64,000 nucleotides of DNA from the NCBI RefSeq assembly GCF_002356295.1, contig NZ_AP018042.1:4000361-4064360 (forward strand). The letters run 5' to 3'. The position numbers were made by a program, and so were the translations under genes. This document shows positions 1-8,428 of the stretch, piece after piece (the stretch's first letter is position 1; each line of letters starts with the position of its first letter). This DNA comes from Labilibaculum antarcticum. Its GTDB lineage: Bacteria > Bacteroidota > Bacteroidia > Bacteroidales > Marinifilaceae. Below the pieces are notes generated by a model. That model made no database searches and was not told where the DNA came from. It worked only from the letters and a program-made list of their open reading frames with translations.

Positions 1-420
1 CAAGCAATTTTCGTCCAGCAAAGTTTTAACAAGACAAGAGAACAAGTTTGGAATGCCATTACAGATTTGACGCAAATGCAACAATGGTTCTTCGAAAACA
101 TTCCCGATTTTATTCCCGAAGTTGGTTTCGAAACCAGGTTTAATGTAGATGCAGGAGAAAGACAATTTATGCACCTATGGAAAATTACAGAAGTTGTTCC
201 TTTAGAAAAAATTGTTTACGATTGGAGATATGAAAATATAAGTGGGGTTGGTACCCTTAGTTTTAAATTGTTGCAGGAGGGAGAACAAATTCTTCTTCGT
301 TTAACAAACAAAGGAATGGATTCATTCCCAAAGGATATACCTGAATTTTCTAGAGAGTCATGCAAAGGTGGCTGGCAATATTTTATTAACCAGAGATTAA
401 ACGAGTTTATAGAGAGCTAA
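1..420 (+). CDS. SRPBCC/AHSA1-like protein, 5' end cut by window edge
   Basis: The reading frame is open from base 1, so the start lies outside the window and about 139 codons remain. The visible residues begin in the first beta strand and helix of an SRPBCC fold (QSFNKTREQVWNAITD) and continue through the Trp-rich segment WKITEVVPLEKIVYDWRYE to a C-terminal helix, GGWQYFINQRLNEFIES. This resembles the AHSA1/START-like family of small hydrophobic-ligand-binding proteins. No catalytic residues can be assigned and the ligand is unknown. The stop codon overlaps the next gene's start, so the two are probably co-transcribed. Confidence 0.75.
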   Translation, partial: QAIFVQQSFNKTREQVWNAITDLTQMQQWFFENIPDFIPEVGFETRFNVDAGERQFMHLWKITEVVPLEKIVYDWRYENISGVGTLSFKLLQEGEQILLRLTNKGMDSFPKDIPEFSRESCKGGWQYFINQRLNEFIES

Positions 421-875
421 TGATAGATATTAAACGAACAAACTCCGATAGTAAAGATTTTATTGATCTTGTTAGATTACTTGATGCAGATTTGGTAATT
501 CGCGATGGAGAAGATTATGCTTTTTATTCTCAATTCAATAAATTAGATCAAATTAAGTATGTGGTTTTGGCTTATGACGATAAAGAACCAGTGGGTTGCG
601 GTGCCATAAAGGAATATGAGCCAAAGGTTATGGAAATAAAGCGAATGTTTGTATTGCCAGAGTGCAGAGGAAAGGGAGTTGCATCAAAAGTTTTACAGGA
701 ATTGGAAAAATGGGCCAATGAACTGTCTTTTGAAAAATGTATTTTAGAAACAGGAGTGAAACAACCCGAGGCAATTGGACTCTACAAAAAAAACAACTAC
801 CATTTTATTCCTAACTACGGACAATATACTGGCGTGAAGGAAAGTGTTTGTTTTGATAAAAAAATTACGAGCTAA
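420..875 (+). CDS. GNAT family N-acetyltransferase
   Basis: A 151-residue single-domain protein of normal GNAT length. The acetyl-CoA-binding motif A is clear around residues 73-90: EIKRMFVLPECRGKGVASKVL, with the pyrophosphate-binding R-G-K-G-V-A loop. The C-terminal part has the usual GLYKKNNYHFIPNYGQY segment (beta 6/7, with a Tyr that often serves as general acid). The substrate cannot be read from the sequence. The ATG overlaps the previous gene's TAA by one base (TAATG), pointing to translational coupling with the SRPBCC gene. No clear terminator follows before the repeat array. Confidence 0.88.
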   Translation: MIDIKRTNSDSKDFIDLVRLLDADLVIRDGEDYAFYSQFNKLDQIKYVVLAYDDKEPVGCGAIKEYEPKVMEIKRMFVLPECRGKGVASKVLQELEKWANELSFEKCILETGVKQPEAIGLYKKNNYHFIPNYGQYTGVKESVCFDKKITS

Positions 876-896
876 TAAAATTAGACCTGTTGATCT

Positions 897-1110
897 GAAA
901 CAAATCGGATTTCGACCCGGATTTTAATCTACACACTAATAGTAACTACAATCACTAATCGATGAAAAAAAAATATCTGTGTGTTTTAATGCCTCAAAAA
1001 AAGGCATATATAGAGCAAACAATAGTACGAGGATCTTAAGTAATTACAAAATAATGGTTCTCTGTGGATAGAATAATTTATTGGTGATTGTTGTCGTGCA
1101 TTTATTAAAC
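897..1110 (+). repeat. Divergent first unit of the leader-like array
   Basis: This stretch has the same layout as the array that follows but little sequence identity with it. An imperfect hairpin near 902-924 (AAATCGG ... CCGGATTT) is followed by an ACTAAT-rich linker of about 38 nt. Then comes ATGAAAAAAAAA opening a 25-codon ORF at 962-1039 (MKKKYLCVLMPQKKAYIEQT plus five residues). Its length up to the next hairpin, about 214 bp, equals the array period. It may be an older, diverged copy. Whether the mini-ORF is translated is unknown. Confidence 0.5.
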
Positions 1111-2128
1111 AGAAAAAGCTTGGATCCCCACCCAAGCTTTTCTACTAACCACTAATTTACTAACCTAAATCTTTAATCTATGAAAAAAAACGGTTACCAG
1201 CCGTTTACATTACAAATATACGGCATTGTTTAGTTAAGTGCATTTAAAGGATGTTAAAGTATGCTAAAAGTTAAGGATTGATCCGGTTGATGTTATATCT
1301 GTAAATTATTACAAAGTATACAACACAGAAAAAGCTTGGATCCCCACCCAAGCTTTTCTACTAACCACTATTTACTAACCTAAATCTTTAATCTATGAAA
1401 AAACTTTTATTCTTTGTTCTACATTACAAACATACGGCATTGTTTAGTTAAGTGCATTTAACGGATGTTAAAGTATGCTAAAAGTCAAGGATTGATCCGG
1501 TTGATGTCATATCTGTAAATTATTACAAAGTATACAACACAGAAAAAGCTTGGATCCCCACCCAAGCTTTTCTACTAACCACTATTTACTAACCTAAATC
1601 TTTAATCTATGAAAAAAACGGTAACCAGCCGTCTACAGTACAAACATACGGCATTGTTTAGTTAAGTGCATTTAACGGATGTTAAAGTATGCTAAAAGTC
1701 AAGGATTGATTCGGTTGATGTCATATCTGTAAATTATTACAAAGTATACAACACAGAAAAAGCTTGGATCCCCACCCAAGCTTTTCTACTAACCACTATT
1801 TACTAACCTAAATCTTTAATCTATGAAAAAAACGGTAACCAGCCGTCTACAGTACAAACATACGGCATTGTTTAGTTAAGTGCATTTAACGGATGTTAAA
1901 GTATGCTAAAAGTCAAGGACTGATTCGGTTGATGTCATATCTGTAAATTATTGCAAAGTATACAACACAGAAAAAGCTTGGATCCCCACCCAAGCTTTTC
2001 TACTAACCACTATTTACTAACCTAAATCTTTAATCTATGAAAAAACTTTTATTCTTTGTTCTACATTACAAACATACGGCATTGTTTAGTTAAGTGCATT
2101 TAAAGGATGTTAAAGTATGCTAAAAGTG
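1111..2128 (+). repeat. Tandem array of five ~214-bp leader-like units
   Basis: Five head-to-tail units begin at 1111, 1327, 1541, 1755 and 1969 (periods 216, 214, 214, 214). Each opens with a hairpin, AAAAGCTTGG - ATCCCCAC - CCAAGCTTTT. Next is the leader CTACTAACCACTA...TTTACTAACCTAAATC, then an ATG (1180, 1395, 1609, 1823, 2037) with a short ORF, then about 110 bp of AT-rich spacer. ORFs 2 and 5 read MKKLLFFVLHYKHTALFS. ORFs 3 and 4 read MKKTVTSRLQYKHTALFS. ORF 1 is shifted by one extra A and reads MKKNGYQPFTLQIYGIV. Units therefore carry one of two alternative 5' ORF segments in a shared frame. The ORF starts resemble the first codons of SusC/TonB-dependent receptors, but this is an inference. 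No gene longer than this lies in the array. Confidence 0.9.
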
Positions 2129-2169
2129 TTATATTTTTGGTGCCTATAGATTTTATAAAATAAATAGTA

Positions 2170-2299
2170 AAAAAAAACCTAGGTCCCCACCCAGGCTTTT
2201 TTTAATCTAATCAATAACCTAAATCTAAAATCTATGAAAAACCTTTTTAATTTCGTTTCATGTTATGAATATACAAAAACCTTTGACGAAATGTTATAA
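2170..2299 (+). repeat. Divergent last unit of the leader-like array
   Basis: The hairpin A-run-CCTAGG - TCCCCAC - CCAGG-CTTTTTTT (2170-2203) keeps the TCCCCAC loop of the main units. Its stem differs on both sides, so pairing is retained through compensating changes. A leader TCTAATCAATAACCTAAATC leads to ATGAAAAACC at 2234 and a 21-codon ORF ending at 2299. The remaining sequence up to the ABC gene (2300-2486) shows no further repeat. This copy links the array to a broader, structure-conserved family rather than to a purely recent duplication. Confidence 0.6.
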
Positions 2300-2486
2300 T
2301 TAAATGTTAAAAATCCTTAATGCAATTAATTATTTAAGTTTTATCGAAGATACTTAAGGTCATATTCGAAAAATTCAGATCAGATTATTTTGTGGAATTT
2401 ATGCTTCATAAGATAGAACTTTTCCATTGCTCGAGGAATTTATCTAAATTAGACCATTAGCAAAAAATAAAATTCTATAATTGCCC

Positions 2487-5400
2487 ATGAATGAGTCAGT
2501 ACTAAATGCTGTAATGCAACTTTTCGCGATTATTGTTGATGAGCAACAGATTGGTTTTGAGGGCGTTGCCCGTAATGTCGTTTCTAAGTACTTAGAGAAG
2601 AGATTTAATAAAGAATGGCTTCATAAATATCTGGATAATTTCGACCGTTATTTAAGTGAATCCCATTACATTAAAGGAAATAAGGATACAATTAAAAATA
2701 AGCACAAGCAGGTTGCGGATGTTTGCTCAAAATTGGTTGAGGAGGTGGAGCAGGAACAGAAAGTATGGATAATGCTCCAATTGCTTGAATTTATTGATGA
2801 TTCAGAATTTACGGGTCCTGCAGAAATCGATTTTGTAAAGACCGTTTCGAAAGCATTTAAAGTCCCAAAAGATGAATTTGAATACAGTCTTCAGTTTATT
2901 TTGGGAACCGAATATACAATCCCTTTTAATCCGTATTTATTGATTATTGATGCTAATGAATCCTTTGAACATGAGGTCGTAAAGCATATTCTTAGGCCAA
3001 GATTGCGAGGTCGTTTATTTATCCTTCATTTGGAGAGTACCAATACTTTCCTGATGAAATATTTTGGAGAGTACAATCTTTTTCTAAACGGGCACAACAT
3101 TAAATTGGATCGTGCCTACATCTTGCCGTACGGATCAGTGATTCGAAGTCATAGAATTGACCCAATATATTATTCCCAGATTGTGTCGGTATTTATTGAA
3201 AGGAAAAATCATTCGGATATTCGTTTTGTAGCTAAAAATATTGAATTCAAGTTCCCGGGTTCTAATAATGGCGTTTTTCCAGTTAATTTTCATGTCGAGT
3301 CGGGACAACTGATTGGAATTATGGGCGGTAGCGGGACTGGTAAATCGACCTTGCTAAATGTTCTAAATGGGAATTTGCCTCTTAATCAGGGCGATATTTT
3401 TATTAATGGATATAATCTCCATAAAGATAAAGAAGAACTTGAGGGAGTTATCGGTTACGTTCCTCAGGATGATTTACTGGTTGAGGAATTAACCGTATAT
3501 CAGAATTTGTATTTTAATGCCAAGCTTTGTTTCGATAATTTAGATGATGAAACAATTGAGAATATCATAGATGATACCATTGAAAATTTTGATTTGGTTG
3601 AAGCAAGAGATTTAAAGGTTGGAGATCCGATTAATAAAGTATTGAGTGGCGGACAAAGAAAGCGTTTAAATATCGCACTGGAATTGATGCGGGAACCTTC
3701 AGTTTTGTTTGTGGATGAGCCCACCTCGGGATTATCAAGTATGGATTCGGAGAAAGTGATGTTGTTGCTGAAAAGGCAGGTTTTAAAGGGGAAATTGGTG
3801 ATGTGTAACATTCATCAGCCATCATCAGATATTTTTAAGCTATTGGACAAGTTGATCATTATGGATCAGGGTGGGAAAGTAATCTATTTTGGAAATCCGA
3901 TTGATGCAGTCGTTTATTTTAAAACGCAGAGTCTATATGTTAAAGCTGATGAAAGCGAATGCTTGACTTGTGGTAATGTGAATTCGGAGCAGATTCTTAG
4001 AATCGTGGAAAGCCGAATGATGAATGAATACGGTAAACAAATTCGTAAAAGGAAAAGAGGTTCCGATGAATGGTATGAACTGTACAAAGAGAATATTGAA
4101 TCGAAAAATCCGGTTAAGGAACCAAAGCGGAAAAGATTGATTCCAATAAATCATTTCAGTATTCCTAAACGAGCGGAGCAGTTGAAAATATATTTAGCGC
4201 GTGATGTAAAGGCTAAAATTAGTAATAAACAATACATTCTTATTACACTGCTGGAGGCTCCTATCTTAGCCGTGATATTGGGATATTTCACCAAATATAT
4301 CAGTGGCTCGGATGGCGATGCAAATGCTTATGTATTTTCGAATAATGAGAATATCCCCTCCTTTATTTTTATGGCAGTTGTGGTTTCTCTTTTCTTAGGC
4401 TTAATTATTTCGGCAGAAGAAATCCTTCACGATCGGAGAATTATGAAGAGGGAGTCGTTTTTGAATTTAAGCCGGTTTAGCTACTTAAACTCTAAGGTGA
4501 TCGTTATGCTGGTAATATCAGCAATTCAAACATTACTGTTTGTGTTAATCGCTAATACTATTCTTGAAATTAAAGGATTGACTTTAGAATATTGGTTGGT
4601 TTTATACACAGCATCAGCCTGCGCGAACATGATTGGTTTAAATTTGTCGGCAGCTTTGAATACTGTCGTGGCGGTTTATGTATCCATTCCTTTTATTTTG
4701 GTGCCACAACTATTGTTTTCTGGGGTAATCGTTAATTTTACCAAACTACATCCGGCCATAACCTCCCAAAAACATGTTCCGTTTGTAGGCGATTTAATGA
4801 CTTCGCGTTGGGCTTATGAGGCTTTGATCGTTGAACAGTTCAGAAATAATGATTTTGAAACTCAATTTTTTGAGCTTGAACAAAAAATGAGTGAGGCTTC
4901 TTTTCGCTCATCATTCTATATTCCGGAAATAAAGCAACGGTACCAAAATTGGTTGCGAACGGGGGATGATAAACAACTCATACTATTACAGAATGAATTC
5001 CAAAAAATAACCGATTTGTACTCATTGCCTGAGGGGCTGGAGTTTACCAAAAACGGTTTGACCAACTCTTCGGTAGAACTGCTTCAATGGATTGAGAAAA
5101 TAAAACAAAATGGATGGCTGGATTATAAAAAGGAATCAGATAAAAGAGATCAAGTTTATACAAACTTGTTGGCACAATACGGAGGTAAAAAGGAATTGTT
5201 TGATTACAAACAAAAACACCATAATGAGGCAATTGAACAGATTGTTTTGAATCGTAGAGAGGCAAATAAGATTGTTGCATTTAAAGGTGAATTGATTCAG
5301 TTAAAAGATCCTATATTTCAAATTCCACAAGACAAATTGGGCCGAGCTCAATTATTTGCATCGCAGAAACGAATAGGAAATTACCTTATTGATACTTTTT

Positions 5401-5555
5401 GGTTCAATGTTGTTATTGTATGGTTAACCAGCTTGTTTTTTTACGGTACACTTTATTTCGATGTATTAAGACGATTTATACTTATGATCGAAATATTATG
5501 GATCAAATTACTCCCTGAAGGTCACATTCGAATTAAGAGGAAGCGTCAATCGTAG
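2487..5555 (+). CDS. Large ABCG-like ABC transporter (ATPase fused to ABC-2 permease)
   Basis: About 1022 residues. The first 140 residues are helical and acidic and could be a TerB-like domain (weak). Residues ~220-480 form an ABC ATPase: Walker A GGSGTGKST (~280-288), signature LSGGQRKR (~386), Walker B VLFVDEP (~408) and H-loop NIHQPSSD, which is the ABCG/White-type arrangement. A CLTCGN pair follows near 490. The C-terminal half has ABC-2 membrane segments around 580-770, a long soluble insertion, and a final helix near the end. A single polypeptide with NBD before TMD suggests a homodimeric exporter; the substrate is unknown. ATG 2487 is chosen over the in-frame TTG two codons upstream. 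Confidence 0.85.
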   Translation: MNESVLNAVMQLFAIIVDEQQIGFEGVARNVVSKYLEKRFNKEWLHKYLDNFDRYLSESHYIKGNKDTIKNKHKQVADVCSKLVEEVEQEQKVWIMLQLLEFIDDSEFTGPAEIDFVKTVSKAFKVPKDEFEYSLQFILGTEYTIPFNPYLLIIDANESFEHEVVKHILRPRLRGRLFILHLESTNTFLMKYFGEYNLFLNGHNIKLDRAYILPYGSVIRSHRIDPIYYSQIVSVFIERKNHSDIRFVAKNIEFKFPGSNNGVFPVNFHVESGQLIGIMGGSGTGKSTLLNVLNGNLPLNQGDIFINGYNLHKDKEELEGVIGYVPQDDLLVEELTVYQNLYFNAKLCFDNLDDETIENIIDDTIENFDLVEARDLKVGDPINKVLSGGQRKRLNIALELMREPSVLFVDEPTSGLSSMDSEKVMLLLKRQVLKGKLVMCNIHQPSSDIFKLLDKLIIMDQGGKVIYFGNPIDAVVYFKTQSLYVKADESECLTCGNVNSEQILRIVESRMMNEYGKQIRKRKRGSDEWYELYKENIESKNPVKEPKRKRLIPINHFSIPKRAEQLKIYLARDVKAKISNKQYILITLLEAPILAVILGYFTKYISGSDGDANAYVFSNNENIPSFIFMAVVVSLFLGLIISAEEILHDRRIMKRESFLNLSRFSYLNSKVIVMLVISAIQTLLFVLIANTILEIKGLTLEYWLVLYTASACANMIGLNLSAALNTVVAVYVSIPFILVPQLLFSGVIVNFTKLHPAITSQKHVPFVGDLMTSRWAYEALIVEQFRNNDFETQFFELEQKMSEASFRSSFYIPEIKQRYQNWLRTGDDKQLILLQNEFQKITDLYSLPEGLEFTKNGLTNSSVELLQWIEKIKQNGWLDYKKESDKRDQVYTNLLAQYGGKKELFDYKQKHHNEAIEQIVLNRREANKIVAFKGELIQLKDPIFQIPQDKLGRAQLFASQKRIGNYLIDTFWFNVVIVWLTSLFFYGTLYFDVLRRFILMIEILWIKLLPEGHIRIKRKRQS

Positions 5556-5605
5556 TATTTTGAGTTTCGTTTTGGAGTGATATATCTTATTTTAAAATTG
5601 TCATG

Positions 5606-5654
5606 AATCCCGTGCTATTTAAGATTTACTGGTCTTAAACAGAACGGGATTTTT
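5606..5654 (+). terminator. Intrinsic terminator after the ABC transporter gene
   Basis: AATCCCGT pairs with ACGGGATT, enclosing an inner TTTAAGA/TCTTAAA stem, followed by TTTTT. It lies about 50 bp after the stop codon at 5555. Confidence 0.7.
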
Positions 5655-5746
5655 GAATACAGGATGTCGCTGTAGTGTAATGAATTATTGTTTTTGTAGT
5701 AGTTTGTGTTTGTAATAATGTATTTCGGTATTCTATCTTTGTCTTG

Positions 5747-5887
5747 ATGAATATGAAAAGAATAACACAAATACAAATCATGTCCATTCATGATGGATCA
5801 GGAATGGAGACAACCATTTTTACTAAAGGTTGTAATATGCGTTGTGCTTGGTTTCATAATCTGGAGACTTGGGAGGCAAGTCTTTAA
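5747..5887 (+). pseudogene. Relic of a glycyl-radical-enzyme activase (radical SAM), 46 codons
   Basis: A short ORF reads ITQIQIMSIHDGSGMETTIF followed by TKGCNMRCAWFHNLETW, then a stop. This closely follows the N-terminus of pyruvate formate-lyase-type activating enzymes, whose normal form is SIHDGPGIRTTVFLKGC..RC.WCHNPE. The family has about 250-300 residues and binds its 4Fe-4S/SAM cluster with CxxxCxxC. Here the third cysteine position is Phe (RCAWFHN), and the frame ends straight after the motif, with no continuation seen in the next 170 bp. The piece is therefore probably a decayed 5' remnant. A functional micro-protein is possible but unsupported. Confidence 0.75.
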
Positions 5888-6057
5888 ATTTCAATTAATT
5901 AATAATCGTATAACTTCGTGAGATTAACTCAATTTTCTGCGTATTAATCTTGAATTAAAAGGAATTTAACTGCTCATCATTTAATTTGTAAAAGATTCAG
6001 GTATTGAATTTTTTATCCTGATAAAGAGAAAATAAAAAGTACTTAAACCTAAATATA

Positions 6058-7488
6058 ATGAAGAAACTAAGTTATTTTTTGCTGATACTCGTTATTGCAA
6101 CAGTAGCCTGCCAACCAAAGGTAGAGAAGAAAAAAGAAGTGAAGATTAGTTCCGTTGCTCAAGAAGTAAAGGACGAGTTTGTGAGATCTTGGGATGCTTA
6201 TAAAAAATATGCATGGGGACATGATGTGTTGCTTCCATTGTCAAAATCACATCAGGATTGGTACAAAGAATCATTACACATTTCACCAATTGATGCTTAC
6301 AGCACCATGAAAGTAATGGGATTGGATGAGCAGGCCAAAGAGATTGAGAATTATTTGATTGACAGCATTAGCTGGGATAAGGATTTGTTTGTGAAAACTT
6401 TCGAAGTAAACATCCGAATTATGGGAGGCCTATTGGCGATGTATGAATACAATCCTGATCCTAGAATCTTGGAAAAGGCAGAAGATTTTGGAAAAAGAAT
6501 GTTGAAGGCTTTTGATTCTCCAACGGGAATACCATATTATTGGGTGAATTTGAAAACAGGTGCAACAAAAGGAGCTAAAATTAATTTAGCCGAAGCCGCT
6601 TCCTATATGTTCGAATTGGGAATCCTGAGTTATTACACAGGAAATCAAGTTTATTATCAGACAGCAAAAAAGGCTAATCTTGCTATTTGGGAACGCAGAT
6701 CTGATTTAAATTTAGTTGGAGATTTGATTAATGTTGAAACTGGTGAATGGTTGAACGATGACTCGCACATTTGCGCAGGTGCCGATTCTTATTACGAGTA
6801 TTTATATAAAAGCATGTCGTTATTTGGCGATAAGGATTCCCAGAAAATGTGGGACGAAAGTATTGCTGCAATCAACTTGCATGTGGCTGAAGAAACAGAC
6901 TCAACACTTTGGTATGGTCGTGTAAATATGAATACAGGTGTTCGTGATTGTATTGATACGAACAGTGGCAGACAATTCTCGAGTATTGTGACTTTGTACG
7001 ATGCATTTTTCCCATCAATACTGGCTTTAGATGGAGATGTAAGAAGAGCTGAGAAAACGCAGGATACATGGAACGGTTTATGGAATAAATATGGTTTGGA
7101 ACCAATGATTTATGACTATAAGCAAGGCGAGCCAACTTATCCGGTTTACGACTTAAATCCAGAAATTATTGAATCGGCGTATTACTTGTATCACATTACA
7201 GGTAAGCAGAAGTATTACGATCGGGTTGATACCTACTGGTCTGACATCAAAAAATATTGCAGAACAGATATTGCATTTTCTTCAATTGAAGATGTAAGAA
7301 CTATGGAAAAGAAAGATTACATGCCAACTTTCTTTTTTGCTGAAACTATGAAGTATTTGTATCTGACTTTTACCGAAGAAACAGGAGAATTCAATCTGGA
7401 TGATTATGTCTTTAATACCGAGGCTCATCCGTTTGCGAAAAAATCATTCGATCCTGAAAAGGTGAAGGTGAATCTTGGATTGGAATAA
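6058..7488 (+). CDS. GH47 family alpha-mannosidase, exported lipoprotein
   Basis: 476 residues with a signal peptide ending in a lipobox-like ATVAC at Cys18, so probably membrane-anchored outside the cytoplasm. The body matches class I alpha-1,2-mannosidases (GH47, (alpha/alpha)7 barrel): SWDAYKKYAWGHDVLLPLS near the start, FEVNIRIMGGLL, GADSYYEYLYK, NPEIIESAYYLYHITG and the terminal FNTEAHPF. By comparison with human ER mannosidase I (from memory), these hold the equivalents of catalytic Glu330, Asp463 and Glu599 and the Ca-binding Thr688, all present. GH47 enzymes trim alpha-1,2-linked mannose. The family is mostly eukaryotic, with scattered bacterial members. An AraC regulator follows, and a GH92 mannosidase lies 7 kb away. 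Confidence 0.88.
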   Translation: MKKLSYFLLILVIATVACQPKVEKKKEVKISSVAQEVKDEFVRSWDAYKKYAWGHDVLLPLSKSHQDWYKESLHISPIDAYSTMKVMGLDEQAKEIENYLIDSISWDKDLFVKTFEVNIRIMGGLLAMYEYNPDPRILEKAEDFGKRMLKAFDSPTGIPYYWVNLKTGATKGAKINLAEAASYMFELGILSYYTGNQVYYQTAKKANLAIWERRSDLNLVGDLINVETGEWLNDDSHICAGADSYYEYLYKSMSLFGDKDSQKMWDESIAAINLHVAEETDSTLWYGRVNMNTGVRDCIDTNSGRQFSSIVTLYDAFFPSILALDGDVRRAEKTQDTWNGLWNKYGLEPMIYDYKQGEPTYPVYDLNPEIIESAYYLYHITGKQKYYDRVDTYWSDIKKYCRTDIAFSSIEDVRTMEKKDYMPTFFFAETMKYLYLTFTEETGEFNLDDYVFNTEAHPFAKKSFDPEKVKVNLGLE

Positions 7489-7510
7489 ACTTGAAAATTA
7501 TATATTACCT

Positions 7511-7540
7511 GGGGGCTGTTTTACAAATTCAGCCCCTTTT
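7511..7540 (+). terminator. Terminator after the GH47 gene
   Basis: GGGGCTG/CAGCCCC stem with loop TTTTACAAATT, followed by TTTT. It separates the mannosidase from the regulator downstream. Confidence 0.8.
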
Positions 7541-7593
7541 ATTTTTTGAATATAAACTCTATTTTGCAAGTGAATAAATCACATAACTTCATC

Positions 7594-8427
7594 ATGCAAT
7601 TTAATCTGGAATCATTTCTTGCCAACACGAAAGATGTTTTTCATTTGTCGCGAATTACTTTGCGCTCAAAGAGTGACATTCAGATGCATACCCATGACTA
7701 TGCCGAGATTTTTTGGATTGAAGAAGGGGAAGGTTTCCATTTAATAAATGGAGATAAAATCAAAATTTCGCCGGGTTATTTATGCACTGTTCGAGCAACA
7801 GATAAGCATACTTTTATTGCAAAAACGGCGAAGCAAGGCATAACAATTTCCAATCTGGCATTTCATCAGGATACTTTGGAATATCTTAAAAACAGATATT
7901 TTTTAAATACGAATCTTTATTTTTGGAGTGAAAGTCAGCTCCCTTTTAGCATGCGAATGGATGAGGAAGGCTTGAAGTTACTTCGTAATAAGGCAAACCA
8001 GGTAATTACTCAATCGAAGAATAATATTCATCTGGATCAGTTTTTACTGTTCATTTTTGAGATTATCACTCCAATAGGGGGGAATGAGAATTCGCTTATT
8101 CCTTATTGGATGCAGGCTTCTCTGGAAAAATACAACTCCCCATTGTATTTCAAACAGGGAGTTGAAGGCTTTTTATCTTTGACGAATAGATCCTTGGATC
8201 ATTGCAATCGTATTCTTAAAAAAGGTACTGGTAAAACATTAACAGAGACTTTAAATTTGGCCAAAATAACCTATGCCGCCAGATTGTTAATCATGACTGA
8301 TGCATCCATTAAGGCAATCGTTTCGGATTGTGGATTCAACAATATGGGCTACTTTTATCGGGTCTTTAAATCGCAATTCAATATGTCTCCAAAGGATTAC
8401 CGTGTCTCCAATAAGAAGATTATTTAA
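7594..8427 (+). CDS. AraC family transcriptional regulator with cupin sensor domain
   Basis: 277 residues from ATG 7594; an in-frame TTG at 7546 would add 16 residues but lies right behind the terminator. The N-terminal half is a cupin-like ligand pocket (QMHTHDYAEIFWIEEGEG, residues ~30-50). The C-terminal ~100 residues hold two helix-turn-helix motifs; the second reads IKAIVSDCGFNNMGYFYRVF and is followed by NMSPKDYR, the usual AraC signature. The gene follows the GH47 mannosidase, so a sugar inducer such as mannose or a mannoside is a reasonable inference. It converges with the peroxiredoxin gene with one base between the stop codons. Confidence 0.85.
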   Translation: MQFNLESFLANTKDVFHLSRITLRSKSDIQMHTHDYAEIFWIEEGEGFHLINGDKIKISPGYLCTVRATDKHTFIAKTAKQGITISNLAFHQDTLEYLKNRYFLNTNLYFWSESQLPFSMRMDEEGLKLLRNKANQVITQSKNNIHLDQFLLFIFEIITPIGGNENSLIPYWMQASLEKYNSPLYFKQGVEGFLSLTNRSLDHCNRILKKGTGKTLTETLNLAKITYAARLLIMTDASIKAIVSDCGFNNMGYFYRVFKSQFNMSPKDYRVSNKKII

Positions 8428-8428
8428 T

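Noticed and set aside
1111-2128. CRISPR array
   Set aside because: The repeated unit is 214 bp and contiguous; there are no 20-40 bp repeats separated by unique spacers and no cas genes nearby.
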